Below are positions 46,231-54,504 of a stretch of DNA of 64,000 nt, piece after piece. The notes below the pieces were generated by a model. The model was not told where the DNA came from. It did no database searches and was given only the letters and a program-made list of their open reading frames with translations. Each line of letters begins with the position of its first letter. The stretch's first letter is position 1. The position numbers and the translations under genes were made by a program. Source of the stretch: Rhodococcoides fascians A25f. GTDB taxonomy: Bacteria > Actinomycetota > Actinomycetes > Mycobacteriales > Mycobacteriaceae. Where the stretch lies: positions 1,894,501-1,958,500 of the forward strand of contig NZ_CP049744.1 in the NCBI RefSeq assembly GCF_000760935.2, in the 5' to 3' direction.

Positions 46231-47336
46231 ACCACGCAGGCTATCCGGTCCAGAACCTCCGTCGAGAGCATCGCCTCGATGATGAGTTGCTGCTGCGTGC
46301 CGGTTCCGGCCATGGCTTGATCGAATCGGTCGGCCGACAGTCCGTCGGTGAGCCACACCGCCGTCGCGACTGTTCCGTCGTTGCGGCGCAGCTCGAATCC
46401 CTGGGTCAGGACACCGGGGAGGCTGCCACCTTTGAACCCGACACCGCGGACGCTGTCGCCGGCAGGTTGCCATTCCAGTTGGCGCAGAATGGTGTCGGAT
46501 GCCGCGCCGTAGGTCCCGTCCGTGAAGGCGCGATACATTCCGTTCAATTCTTCGGCCGAACCGCCGCGGAAACTGCTCTCGACCCTGGCGGCCTGGTCCT
46601 CGTAGATCGGCACTTGCACGGACGCCTCGACCTGGGCCCGGAACTGCGGGTCGAACGCCCACTTCTGAGCGGTCTCCCAGGTATCTGCATCGGCGAGTTC
46701 GGGATCGAAGACCGAGAGCATGTCGGCCACCATGCTCGGTAGCTCGAAGTTCTCCCAACCTCCGGTTGCTGCGGCGTCGACGAGGGCCTGATCGCCGAGT
46801 CGGTATCGGAGGTAGTCGGGCACCGAGTTGTCGCTCTCCTGGATCATGGCCGACACCATGGCGTCGATACGAACCGTGGCATTGGGGTCGGTTGCGTTGG
46901 TGCCGGCGTTCGCAATGCCCAATCGGGTCAAGGCCTTCGGGTGAGCGTTGGCGTCGGTGCCAGGCACGTACCAGCGTTCCCAATCCGATAGGGCCACTTG
47001 CTCATTGGGGTCGATGGTGCCGTTCGTGACTGCCTGGGCGTACGCGGCGAGATGCACGACCTTGATCGCGGATGCGAGTACCTGCTCTTGGTCGGCCCGA
47101 TGTTCGACGGTTCGGCCGCGACCGTCGTCGATGACGAGGCCGACGGTGTCGGGCGCTTGATCGATCAGTCCGATCCACCCGTCCTCGGTGGCGAGGTCGG
47201 TGGACGTGACGGGAGCGCAGTTATCCGGCGTCGGGTTAGTGGTGGCGGTCGTTGCGGTTGCGTCGTTGTCGGTGGCGCATCCGCCCACCAACAGCGCAGC
47301 TACACAAGCTGTCGATATCCAGGTCGAGCGTCGCAT
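46227..47336 (-). CDS. Class A beta-lactamase-like serine hydrolase lipoprotein
   Basis: A 369-residue lipoprotein (lipobox VGGC) with a penicillin-recognising fold. S-x-x-K lies in LASAIKVVH, the SDN-like motif in QESDNSVPDYL, and KGG (for KTG) in VGFKGGSLPG. The spacing fits class A beta-lactamases and related D-alanyl hydrolases, but the motifs are non-standard and the protein is longer than resistance enzymes, so beta-lactam hydrolysis is unproven. It is coupled to a downstream ArsR-like regulator, and a strong palindromic operator sits just upstream of its start. Confidence 0.83.
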   Translation of the reverse strand: MRRSTWISTACVAALLVGGCATDNDATATTATTNPTPDNCAPVTSTDLATEDGWIGLIDQAPDTVGLVIDDGRGRTVEHRADQEQVLASAIKVVHLAAYAQAVTNGTIDPNEQVALSDWERWYVPGTDANAHPKALTRLGIANAGTNATDPNATVRIDAMVSAMIQESDNSVPDYLRYRLGDQALVDAAATGGWENFELPSMVADMLSVFDPELADADTWETAQKWAFDPQFRAQVEASVQVPIYEDQAARVESSFRGGSAEELNGMYRAFTDGTYGAASDTILRQLEWQPAGDSVRGVGFKGGSLPGVLTQGFELRRNDGTVATAVWLTDGLSADRFDQAMAGTGTQQQLIIEAMLSTEVLDRIACVV

Positions 47337-47351
47337 CGAGGTCTCCCATCC

Positions 47352-47383
47352 GTTATTCCGTTATTCCGTAATTCCGGAATAAC
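47352..47383. promoter_or_regulatory. Operator GTTATTCCG-N6-CGGAATAAC with an extra half-site
   Basis: Perfect nine-base arms at 47360-47368 and 47375-47383 around TAATTC, plus an additional direct copy of the left arm at 47352-47360. It lies 15-47 bases before the serine-hydrolase start, where a repressor would block transcription. The ArsR-like protein encoded at the end of this operon is the obvious candidate ligand. Confidence 0.7.
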
Positions 47384-47426
47384 CATAGAAGATGGTGGAG
47401 TGTTCTGACAACCCTGCTTCTGGCCT

Positions 47427-48461
47427 TCATTCGATGCCTGTTAGTGCCGACAGTGCTTCGCTGGGGATTGCGCGGTAGTACCCGAAACCCGCGGCGCGTT
47501 GGCAACCGTCGAGCTCGAAGGACACGAATGATCGGCCCGAGCCGTCAGGACGGCGTAGTTCGGTCGATGCAATGCGGGTACTGATCTCGTTGCAGGCCGG
47601 TGCGAGGGGTGCGTTCGCTACCGACCTGACGATCGATGCGCTCTCCGCTCGGCCGAGAGTCGTCGAAGTCCCAGCCGCAGAAACGATGGAGTCCGGTGGT
47701 AGTCCCTCGGCAGCCAGAGGATTCGATGTACGAACTGTGCACAACTGCAACTGGTCCACATCTTCTATCGGCATCACCAACGACGGAACCACCGGACCAT
47801 CTTGTGACCGTTCGCGTTCCTCGGCAGCAGCCACGTCCTCCGGTGTCGTGTTGTCGAAACCCTGTCCGTACGGACTGCTTTCGCACGAGGTGTTGTACCG
47901 ATTGTCGATGCCAGTCGGGTGAGGCGACCTGGACACTTCGTTGAGGTCGGCGAGTGCTTCCATCGGTGCGTTCTGTAGACCGCACGGGCTCGCCGGCCAT
48001 GCCGGTCGAAACGCTTCGCTGGCCTCGTTCACGAACCACAGGCCGACCGCCGGATCCATGGCATACACACACGAAGCCACGACGCCGTCGGGAAAGCGCT
48101 TCGAATCGGCCGAAAACGCAGTATCGACGGCGTCGATATTGCCTTCGAGCCGTACCGAGTCGACCGTCATGCCCCCGGCTTCGTCGGTGCCCCGCTCACA
48201 TCTCACCACTGCAACCGGCTGAAAAGTGGCCGGTGGGTATCCCGGATCTGGTGCATCGGACGTCAGCGCCGGATCCCATGGCCCCGAGCCAGTCAGTCTT
48301 GTGTAGATGTTCTGGGCCAGACAGTCAGGGGAGGAAGCAATTGTCGCTGTAGGCGGGCGGTACGAGACGTCGTCAGTGAACGGGTTCAGGCTCGACGAGC
48401 ACGCCGTCGACGCCAACACCACGGTGCCGACGAGAATCAGCGGAGACCTCACGCGGCTCAT
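47427..48461 (-). CDS. Lipoprotein of unknown function
   Basis: A 344-residue exported lipoprotein (lipobox STAC, residues about 18-21). The mature part has several cysteines and recognisable blocks FQPVAVVRCERGTD, DSKRFPDGVVASCVYAMDPAVGLWFVNEASEAFRPAWP and SFVSFELDGCQRAAGF, but no family I can name; similar proteins are likely in other mycolata. It lies 39 bases downstream of a small membrane-protein gene on the same strand and may be cotranscribed with it. Confidence 0.7.
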   Translation of the reverse strand: MSRVRSPLILVGTVVLASTACSSSLNPFTDDVSYRPPTATIASSPDCLAQNIYTRLTGSGPWDPALTSDAPDPGYPPATFQPVAVVRCERGTDEAGGMTVDSVRLEGNIDAVDTAFSADSKRFPDGVVASCVYAMDPAVGLWFVNEASEAFRPAWPASPCGLQNAPMEALADLNEVSRSPHPTGIDNRYNTSCESSPYGQGFDNTTPEDVAAAEERERSQDGPVVPSLVMPIEDVDQLQLCTVRTSNPLAAEGLPPDSIVSAAGTSTTLGRAESASIVRSVANAPLAPACNEISTRIASTELRRPDGSGRSFVSFELDGCQRAAGFGYYRAIPSEALSALTGIE

Positions 48462-48500
48462 GACGGAAGGGTAGCTGCCGAGGACACCGTGAGCGACGGT

Positions 48501-49109
48501 TCACGACCTGAACGACTGTGTGGCCTCGTCTGTCGTGCTGTCCGCTCTCCGAACGAGGTGGCCGGTCGCGCGAAACGTGAACAACAGCCCGGTGACGGTA
48601 GCCCCCACTACGTCGCTCGTGCGGTAGTCCGAATTGTTGGCACATACGCGTACGAACTCTCTCTGCGGGATCGGTCGCTCCCGCACGATGAGTTCTCCTG
48701 ACGTGCCGTCGGTTTCGCGGGGGTCGTCGCCCGGGACCCTGTTGACGATCGAGCCACAGACGACTCGGTTGTTTCCTACGCTTTCATTGGACACCGAGAA
48801 AGGAGTCAGCAGGGCCCACCCGGCGGAAAGCAGGGCGGCAGTAGCGATCAGGCCACAGGCCAGTGCCCACAGTGCGCGCAGCTTTTGCGGCCGTCGCACC
48901 CGCCACCAGCAGTAATTGGCCGCTCCGCCGAATGCGGCGAGCAGAAACCACCATTGCCAATCCGAATTGAAGACCAACCAATACGTTGACACCACGAGGA
49001 TCACCCAGAATGCCGTGGTGAACCATTTGGGATGCACCTGACCGAAACGCCCGTGCAGCTGCATGCTCATCGCCACATCATGACCGCTTGCCGGCGGGTG
49101 CGTCGTCAC
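48501..49109 (-). CDS. Small membrane protein of unknown function
   Basis: Up to 202 residues with three hydrophobic segments (about 30-48, 52-68 and 80-102), a basic cytoplasmic loop (RVRRPQKLR) and a hydrophilic segment with two cysteines, followed by one weak hydrophobic stretch. Start is uncertain: GTG 49109, GTG 49076 or ATG 49070, none with a clear ribosome site. No family recognised. Linked by position to the lipoprotein gene downstream. Confidence 0.6.
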   Translation of the reverse strand: MTTHPPASGHDVAMSMQLHGRFGQVHPKWFTTAFWVILVVSTYWLVFNSDWQWWFLLAAFGGAANYCWWRVRRPQKLRALWALACGLIATAALLSAGWALLTPFSVSNESVGNNRVVCGSIVNRVPGDDPRETDGTSGELIVRERPIPQREFVRVCANNSDYRTSDVVGATVTGLLFTFRATGHLVRRADSTTDEATQSFRS

Positions 49110-49152
49110 GAGCGGGCGGAAGTCGGTCTGAGGTGCGTTGGTACTAGGCCGT

Positions 49153-49926
49153 TCAAAACAATGTGGGTGCGGTGTACCGACCGTGTCGTGCTTCGTTCAA
49201 GCGGGCGCTCCAGCGCTGCACGAGCCACATTTCGACGAGTTCGGGGCTGGTGTCGATGTCGGTGGCCCATGCGGTGATGAGTTCGACGTAGCGGTCGTAA
49301 CGGCGGCGAGTGAAGCCGGTGACGGACGGGTCTTCGAGCCACCCTTCGTGGATGAGTGTCGACACTCCGTATTGGTCGATCAGCTGCGCCGGTCCGCCAT
49401 AGACCGACGCCTTCACCGCCCACAAGAACGTGGCCATCAAGGACATTCCGACGCCCGGTGCGTCGGGCCAGCCGGACCAGGTCGAGTTCGGATGGTCGGG
49501 CATTACGCGGTTGCGGACACAGCTGTCGAGCATGGCAAGAGTCTTGGCGACGGGGTTCTCGTCGGGACGGCTGAGGTGCGGGTTCATGATGTCCGGGAAT
49601 CGGCGCATCGCTCTGCGGTGCCGGTGGCTGCCCTGCCAGGCCGCGCAGAGAAACAGCAGTCCGAGCGAATCGTGTTCGCCTACAGCCAGATCGGTGCCGA
49701 ACCGAAGATCGTTTCGCTGCACGGTGGCATCGCCGTACTCGACGATTTCGCCGTCTAGGTTGCGGCCGCGCAGCCGTAGATCATGACCTGCCCTGTCGAG
49801 GTGGCCGTTCCACCAATCCAGGTCCACCTCCACACCGTCGTCGAGGACATGGAGGTCGTAGCTGCGGTGCTGACACCACTGCACACAGGCCGTCGGCGGC
49901 GGGAACCCCTCGTCGAGTCGTGACAT
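49153..49926 (-). CDS. Hypothetical cytosolic protein
   Basis: A 257-residue soluble protein with many Trp, Asp and Arg residues, a Trp/Asp-rich N-terminal third (VDLDWWNGHLDRAG) and a helical C-terminal half (YDRYVELITAWATDIDTSPELVEMWLVQRWSARL). The frame has GC-rich third positions like its neighbours, supporting real coding. I do not recognise the family. It marks the left edge of the accessory region. Confidence 0.6.
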   Translation of the reverse strand: MSRLDEGFPPPTACVQWCQHRSYDLHVLDDGVEVDLDWWNGHLDRAGHDLRLRGRNLDGEIVEYGDATVQRNDLRFGTDLAVGEHDSLGLLFLCAAWQGSHRHRRAMRRFPDIMNPHLSRPDENPVAKTLAMLDSCVRNRVMPDHPNSTWSGWPDAPGVGMSLMATFLWAVKASVYGGPAQLIDQYGVSTLIHEGWLEDPSVTGFTRRRYDRYVELITAWATDIDTSPELVEMWLVQRWSARLNEARHGRYTAPTLF

Positions 49927-50961
49927 ACCGCCATCGAAGCATCGGGTACCGACAGTTCGCAGCAGCCGTTACTTGGCAGGGGTCACTCGGATTTCACTCT
50001 GAGTGGGTTCCGGCTGGCGCCGCGAGTGCTGAATGAACTATTGGTGTGCCGGAGGTGGATGCCGGGGTGATCATCGCGAGCAGTTCGTCGAAGCGACAGA
50101 TGATTCAGCGGATGGGTCCGATTCTGCGGCTCGACGGTCGGCCTATGGCGTTCGTGTTTATGTAGGTGGCGGGACGAACGAGGATCCTTCGCTGGGTGCG
50201 CACAAGGCGGCTCTGGATGGGTTGACGGGGGTGGCCGAGGAATTCGTGGACGTCGATATCGCTGATGCGGGTGCGTTGTTGGCGAGCGGGCTGGATCAGT
50301 CGACCCCGATTCTGCCGGAACCGCTGGTGCAGCCGACGAATATCCAGCCGATCGTGATTGCGCAGTCAAAGATGATGTCGCCGAGGGTGTCTGCGGCACG
50401 ATCCAAGACGTAAAGGAGATCCTGCCGGAGGTGCGGTATGGGCTGCCGGATCGGCTCCATGGGATTCTGCGGTGCTTGGCGGCAATCGACGTTCGAGAGG
50501 CCTCGGTGTTGATCAGGCGTCACGGCATCGACAGGGCGAACTCCGCGCACGTTATCGCAGGTGTCGGTGGAGATCAGACTCAAGCGTACGGTCATCGAAA
50601 CGCCTCAAGAAGCGGGTGTTGAAGTCGTTGGAGCGGAGGGCAGGCAGGATCGTGGCTGGCCTGGTGCCTCGGTAGCTGCACGGCTCCACACCACTGACGA
50701 TCCCGACTGCCTACGTCAGTGCGATGGTTGTGCTGGATGACCATGACGCGGCCGGAATTATCGATGAATCTGTGCGTTCCCAAGTGCAAATGGCAGTACG
50801 TCGAGTTGTCCTCAGTTGTGCGCAGCAAGATTGAGCCTGTTCGGCCAGGTGTTCCCGCAACCCTGGGCGTGGTGCCTTCCTGCTGCTGAGCGACACCGCT
50901 ACGGTAGTGGAAACACCGACGAGCAAGCTCGTCTGCCACAGGCGTAGGAGTAGAACCGCAA
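49927..50961. other. 1-kb region with no supported gene, left flank of the defence island
   Basis: Several overlapping frames of 60-140 codons exist on both strands, but none shows consistent codon bias, a good start or a recognisable domain. The longest plus-strand stretch (50033-50413) could be a decayed gene. The last 100 or so bases before 50962 must hold the hsd promoter. This looks like degraded sequence at an integration boundary, but no repeats or tRNA were seen. Confidence 0.4.
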
Positions 50962-52539
50962 ATGTCATCTTCAACTCGAGAAGGCCAGAGAGCCGAGCTG
51001 CACAAAACCATCTGGCGGATCGCCAACGATCTTCGTGGAAGCGTCGACGGCTGGGACTTCAAGACCTACGTCTTGGGTATGCTTTTTTACCGATTCATCT
51101 CCGAAAATTTGACCGTATACCTGAACACGCTTGAGATCCAAGCTGGGGACGCGAGCTTCGAATATTCAAAACTCGCTGATGCGAATGCCGAGTTTGGCCG
51201 CAAGGATACTGTCGAGGAAAAGGGCTTCTACATACTACCGTCTGAGCTTTTTCAGAACGTCCGTGAACGCGCTGCACAGGACGTCAATCTGAACGAGACC
51301 CTGGAGCGAGTTTTCAAGAATATCGAAGGTTCGGCGGTCGGGACTGACAGCGAAGACGACCTCAAAGGTCTATTCGACGATCTTGATGTTAATAGCTCCA
51401 AGCTCGGCAATACCGTCGCCAAACGCAACGCGAAGTTAGTCAAACTGCTCGACGCAATCGGGGATCTGCCGCTTGGTAATTTCGGGGACAACTCGATCGA
51501 CCTCTTTGGCGATGCCTACGAGTATCTGATGCAGATGTACGCTTCGCAGGCCGGTAAGTCGGGCGGTGAGTATTACACGCCGCAGGAAGTCTCCGAAGTG
51601 CTCGCAAAGATCACCGTCGCGGGAAAGAAGCGGGTCAACCGGGTCTACGACCCAGCTGCCGGGTCGGGATCGCTTCTACTCAAGTTCGTCAAGGTGCTCG
51701 GCAGGGAGAACGTAGGCGGATTCTACGGCCAGGAGATCAGTCTGACCACCTACAACCTTGCTCGCATCAACATGTTTTTGCACGACGTAAACTACGAAAA
51801 GTTCAACATCGCCCACGGTGACACACTCACCGACCCCGCGCACTGGGATGACGAGCCGTTCGAAGCGATTGTCTCTAATCCGCCCTATTCGATCAAGTGG
51901 GAGGGCGACGCCAACCCGTTGCTGATCAACGATGAACGATTCGCCCCTGCGGGAGTGCTTGCGCCGAAGTCCAAGGCCGACTTGGCGTTTACCATGCATA
52001 TCCTGTCGTGGCTGGCGGTCAACGGCACGGCGGCGATTGTCGAGTTCCCGGGAGTGCTGTACCGCGGTGGTGCGGAGGCAAAGATCCGCAAGTACCTGAT
52101 CGATAGCAACTACATCGATGCTGTGATCCAGCTACCTCCAGATCTGTTCTTCGGCACCACGATTGCGACATGCATCATTGTGCTGAAGAAGTCCAAGAAA
52201 GACAACAGCGTTCTGTTTGTCGACGCTTCGGCCGAGTTTGAGCGCCTCGGCAATAAGAATAAGCTGCTTCCGGAGAACCAAGATCACATCCTCGACACTC
52301 TTGCAGCTCGCGTGGACGCAGACCACCTTGCGAAGCTGGTGGCAAATGAGGATATCTCCATCAACGACTACAACATCGCAGTGTCCAGCTACGTCGAGCA
52401 CGAAAACCTTAGTGAGACCGTCGACATAATCGAACTGAATGCCGAGATCGCTCGGATCGTGGCACGGCAGGCCGAGTTGCGGACGGCGATTGATGCGATC
52501 GTTGCAGGTCTGGAAGGAGCCGGATATGAGACTGAGTGA
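50962..52539 (+). CDS. hsdM: Type I restriction-modification DNA methyltransferase subunit
   Basis: A 525-residue N6-adenine methyltransferase subunit. It has the N-terminal HsdM helical domain (LHKTIWRIANDLRGSVDGWDFK), YTPQEVSEVL (204), SAM-binding motif DPAAGSGSLLL (230) and catalytic NPPY (306). With HsdS it methylates the recognition site; with HsdR it forms the restriction complex. The size fits the type IC (EcoR124I-like) group. The 3' end overlaps the following accessory gene by 14 bases. Base composition is less GC-rich than the flanks. Confidence 0.96.
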   Translation: MSSSTREGQRAELHKTIWRIANDLRGSVDGWDFKTYVLGMLFYRFISENLTVYLNTLEIQAGDASFEYSKLADANAEFGRKDTVEEKGFYILPSELFQNVRERAAQDVNLNETLERVFKNIEGSAVGTDSEDDLKGLFDDLDVNSSKLGNTVAKRNAKLVKLLDAIGDLPLGNFGDNSIDLFGDAYEYLMQMYASQAGKSGGEYYTPQEVSEVLAKITVAGKKRVNRVYDPAAGSGSLLLKFVKVLGRENVGGFYGQEISLTTYNLARINMFLHDVNYEKFNIAHGDTLTDPAHWDDEPFEAIVSNPPYSIKWEGDANPLLINDERFAPAGVLAPKSKADLAFTMHILSWLAVNGTAAIVEFPGVLYRGGAEAKIRKYLIDSNYIDAVIQLPPDLFFGTTIATCIIVLKKSKKDNSVLFVDASAEFERLGNKNKLLPENQDHILDTLAARVDADHLAKLVANEDISINDYNIAVSSYVEHENLSETVDIIELNAEIARIVARQAELRTAIDAIVAGLEGAGYETE

Positions 52540-53338
52540 AGTGCTTAGCCGTTCGGTCGATCGGGCAAACGATCCGCTGCAAGTAGAGAATTTTTTAGGT
52601 TCAAAGCGTATTGCTCGAGGTGCTCACCGCAACGTGGACGTTGGCACCGTGTTCAGGAACTATGAGTGCGAAACCTGCAAGGACCAGCGCTCATTCCAGT
52701 CTCGCGGCAAGCTCTCGTGCTTGGTTATGGGAGGCCACAGTGCAAGTATTGACACCGTTCTCGGCTGCCCAGGATGTTCTCAACGGGTCGGTGCCTGGTT
52801 TATCATCCGATGCGTTAGAGGCGACCTTTTCAGCCCCGCCCCGATGGTTTGTCTCGATCGAATGGTAGAGCACCGCAAGGTCCAACCTGTTCAGGATGAC
52901 GAGGTCGTGCTTGACCCGTATCAGCTTCTTCAGCGGGCCATCGTCGCTCATCAAGTCGGATTGGGAGCCGGGGCAATGGTTTATCTGAGGAAGATCATGG
53001 AAGTAGTTACACACGCAGCGGCAGCTGCATATGAACTGCCGATCGAAGGAAAGAATGGTGGACGCAAGCCGTTTGCTCATCTACTCAAGGAAGTCGACGA
53101 AGAGGCTCGAATAATCCCAGTTCAGTTCTCGGGGCAGGGATATGACCTATTCTCTGAGCTCAGCAACCAGATACATGGTAACGGCACCGAAGCGGATGCT
53201 GTTAGTCGTTTTGGTCCCTGTAGGGCATTGATTGAAGGTATTCTTAGCAACATCGAACTGAACAGCAAAATCGATATGGCGATACAACAACTCGGCTGGA
53301 ACGATGTACAGACTAGCGAAGCAGGGGTTGTCGCGTGA
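52526..53338 (+). CDS. Accessory protein in the hsd operon, zinc ribbon plus DUF4145-like
   Basis: A 270-residue protein not normally part of type I systems. N-terminal CETC (about 52-55) and CPGC (about 84-87) pairs suggest a zinc ribbon. The second half has AIVAHQVGLGAGAMVYLRKIMEVV and LFSELSNQIHGN, resembling the helical DUF4145 domain often found beside restriction genes. aaggag precedes the ATG. It overlaps hsdM by 14 bases and hsdS by four (GTGA), so it is fully embedded in the operon. A role in regulating restriction or as an additional defence component is inference. Confidence 0.7.
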   Translation: MRLSEVLSRSVDRANDPLQVENFLGSKRIARGAHRNVDVGTVFRNYECETCKDQRSFQSRGKLSCLVMGGHSASIDTVLGCPGCSQRVGAWFIIRCVRGDLFSPAPMVCLDRMVEHRKVQPVQDDEVVLDPYQLLQRAIVAHQVGLGAGAMVYLRKIMEVVTHAAAAAYELPIEGKNGGRKPFAHLLKEVDEEARIIPVQFSGQGYDLFSELSNQIHGNGTEADAVSRFGPCRALIEGILSNIELNSKIDMAIQQLGWNDVQTSEAGVVA

Positions 53339-54504
53339 ATTCCTTCAATGAGCTGATCGGCAGGCTAAAACTCGACGGCGTTCCATTCAAGACGCTTGGT
53401 GACGTCGGGACGTTTGTCCGGGGTAATGGTCTCCAGAAGAAGGATCTTACCGATGAAGGTGTTCCCGCCGTCCACTATGGCCAAATCCACACCCACTATG
53501 GGGTGTGGGCGACCGAGACGAAATCATTCACTTCAAAAGGCCTCGCGGCAAAGCTGCGCCATGCGAAGCCAGGTGATCTGCTAATTGCTACGACGAGCGA
53601 AGACGACCACGCTGTCGCGAAGGCAACGGCCTGGCTGGGCGAATCAGATGTCGTATTGAGTGGCGACGCATACATATACAGTCATACGCTCGAACCGAAA
53701 TACGTTGCGTATTTTTTTCAATCCGAACAATTCGAGAGTCAGAAGCGGCGATACGTATCGGGAACCAAGGTGCGACGAGTATCGGGTGCAAGTCTGGCTA
53801 AAGTTCGCATCCCCGTGCCGCCTCGCGAGGTTCAGCGGGAGATTGCACGAATACTGGATCAGTTTGTTCAGCTGGAAGCGGAGCTGGAAGCGGAGCTGGA
53901 AGCCCGCCGCCGCCAGTACGGGTACTATCGCAACAGTATGGTAACCAAGAGCAGGTTCCGGTTAAGTGATTGGGTTCCGCTCGAAAACGTGGCTTCGATC
54001 CGGGCTGGGAATAGGCCGGAATCAATCAGTCACGTGGGCGATATACCGTACATAAACGCAGGTAATGAACCGTCTGGATTTACCGAGTCTGCCAACACGC
54101 ACGGTGGGGCGGTGACCATTCCTTCACGAGGACAAGGCAGTGCCGGGCATGTCGGTTTCCAGAATGCAGAATTCTGGTGTGGGCCTCTCTGTTACCGAGT
54201 AGTCAGCTCCAATCCTGAGGTCTTAGACAAGTTTCTCTACTACTTTTTGAAAAATATACAAGAGGAGATAGTTGCCTTGAGGAAAGTGGGAAGTATTCCC
54301 GCAGTAAATAAATCGGATCTCGGAAAAGTTCTTGTCCCGGTGGTTGCTATCGATGAGCAGCTCCGTACGGTTGCGGCTCTCGATAGATTCGATGCGCTTG
54401 TAAATGACTCAGGTGTTGGCCTTCCTGCAGAGCTCGCAGCCCGCCGCGAGCAGTATAAGTACTACCGCGACAAGCTCCTTACCTTCGAGGAGTCCACAGC
54501 ATGA
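53335..54504 (+). CDS. hsdS: Type I restriction-modification specificity subunit
   Basis: A 389-residue HsdS with two target recognition domains (about 15-170 and 205-365), each followed by a coiled-coil dimerisation segment: QLEAELEAELEARRRQYGYYR and LPAELAARREQYKYYRDKLL. The first spacer contains three tandem 12-bp units encoding (Q/E)LEA. TRD1 includes LTDEGVPAVHYGQIHTHYGV and TRD2 DIPYINAGNEPSGF. The TRDs, especially the second, are AT-richer than surrounding genes, as expected of frequently exchanged domains. The stop overlaps the hsdR ATG. Confidence 0.94.
   Translation: MNSFNELIGRLKLDGVPFKTLGDVGTFVRGNGLQKKDLTDEGVPAVHYGQIHTHYGVWATETKSFTSKGLAAKLRHAKPGDLLIATTSEDDHAVAKATAWLGESDVVLSGDAYIYSHTLEPKYVAYFFQSEQFESQKRRYVSGTKVRRVSGASLAKVRIPVPPREVQREIARILDQFVQLEAELEAELEARRRQYGYYRNSMVTKSRFRLSDWVPLENVASIRAGNRPESISHVGDIPYINAGNEPSGFTESANTHGGAVTIPSRGQGSAGHVGFQNAEFWCGPLCYRVVSSNPEVLDKFLYYFLKNIQEEIVALRKVGSIPAVNKSDLGKVLVPVVAIDEQLRTVAALDRFDALVNDSGVGLPAELAARREQYKYYRDKLLTFEESTA
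53869..53904 (+). repeat. Three tandem 12-bp units in the hsdS central spacer
   Basis: CAGCTGGAAGCG, GAGCTGGAAGCG and GAGCTGGAAGCC lie head to tail and encode QLEA-ELEA-ELEA (residues 179-190). In EcoR124I-type systems the number of four-residue (TAEL) units at this place sets the spacing between the two half-sites recognised. Slippage here could therefore switch specificity without losing the reading frame. Confidence 0.85.

Noticed and set aside
46227..47336. Calling the serine hydrolase a beta-lactam resistance gene
   Set aside because: KGG replaces KTG and the protein is longer than resistance enzymes; fold-level similarity does not establish drug hydrolysis.
50033..50413. Possible 126-codon gene in the left flank of the defence island
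   Set aside because: Weak codon bias, no ribosome site and no recognisable domain; treated as possible decayed sequence only.
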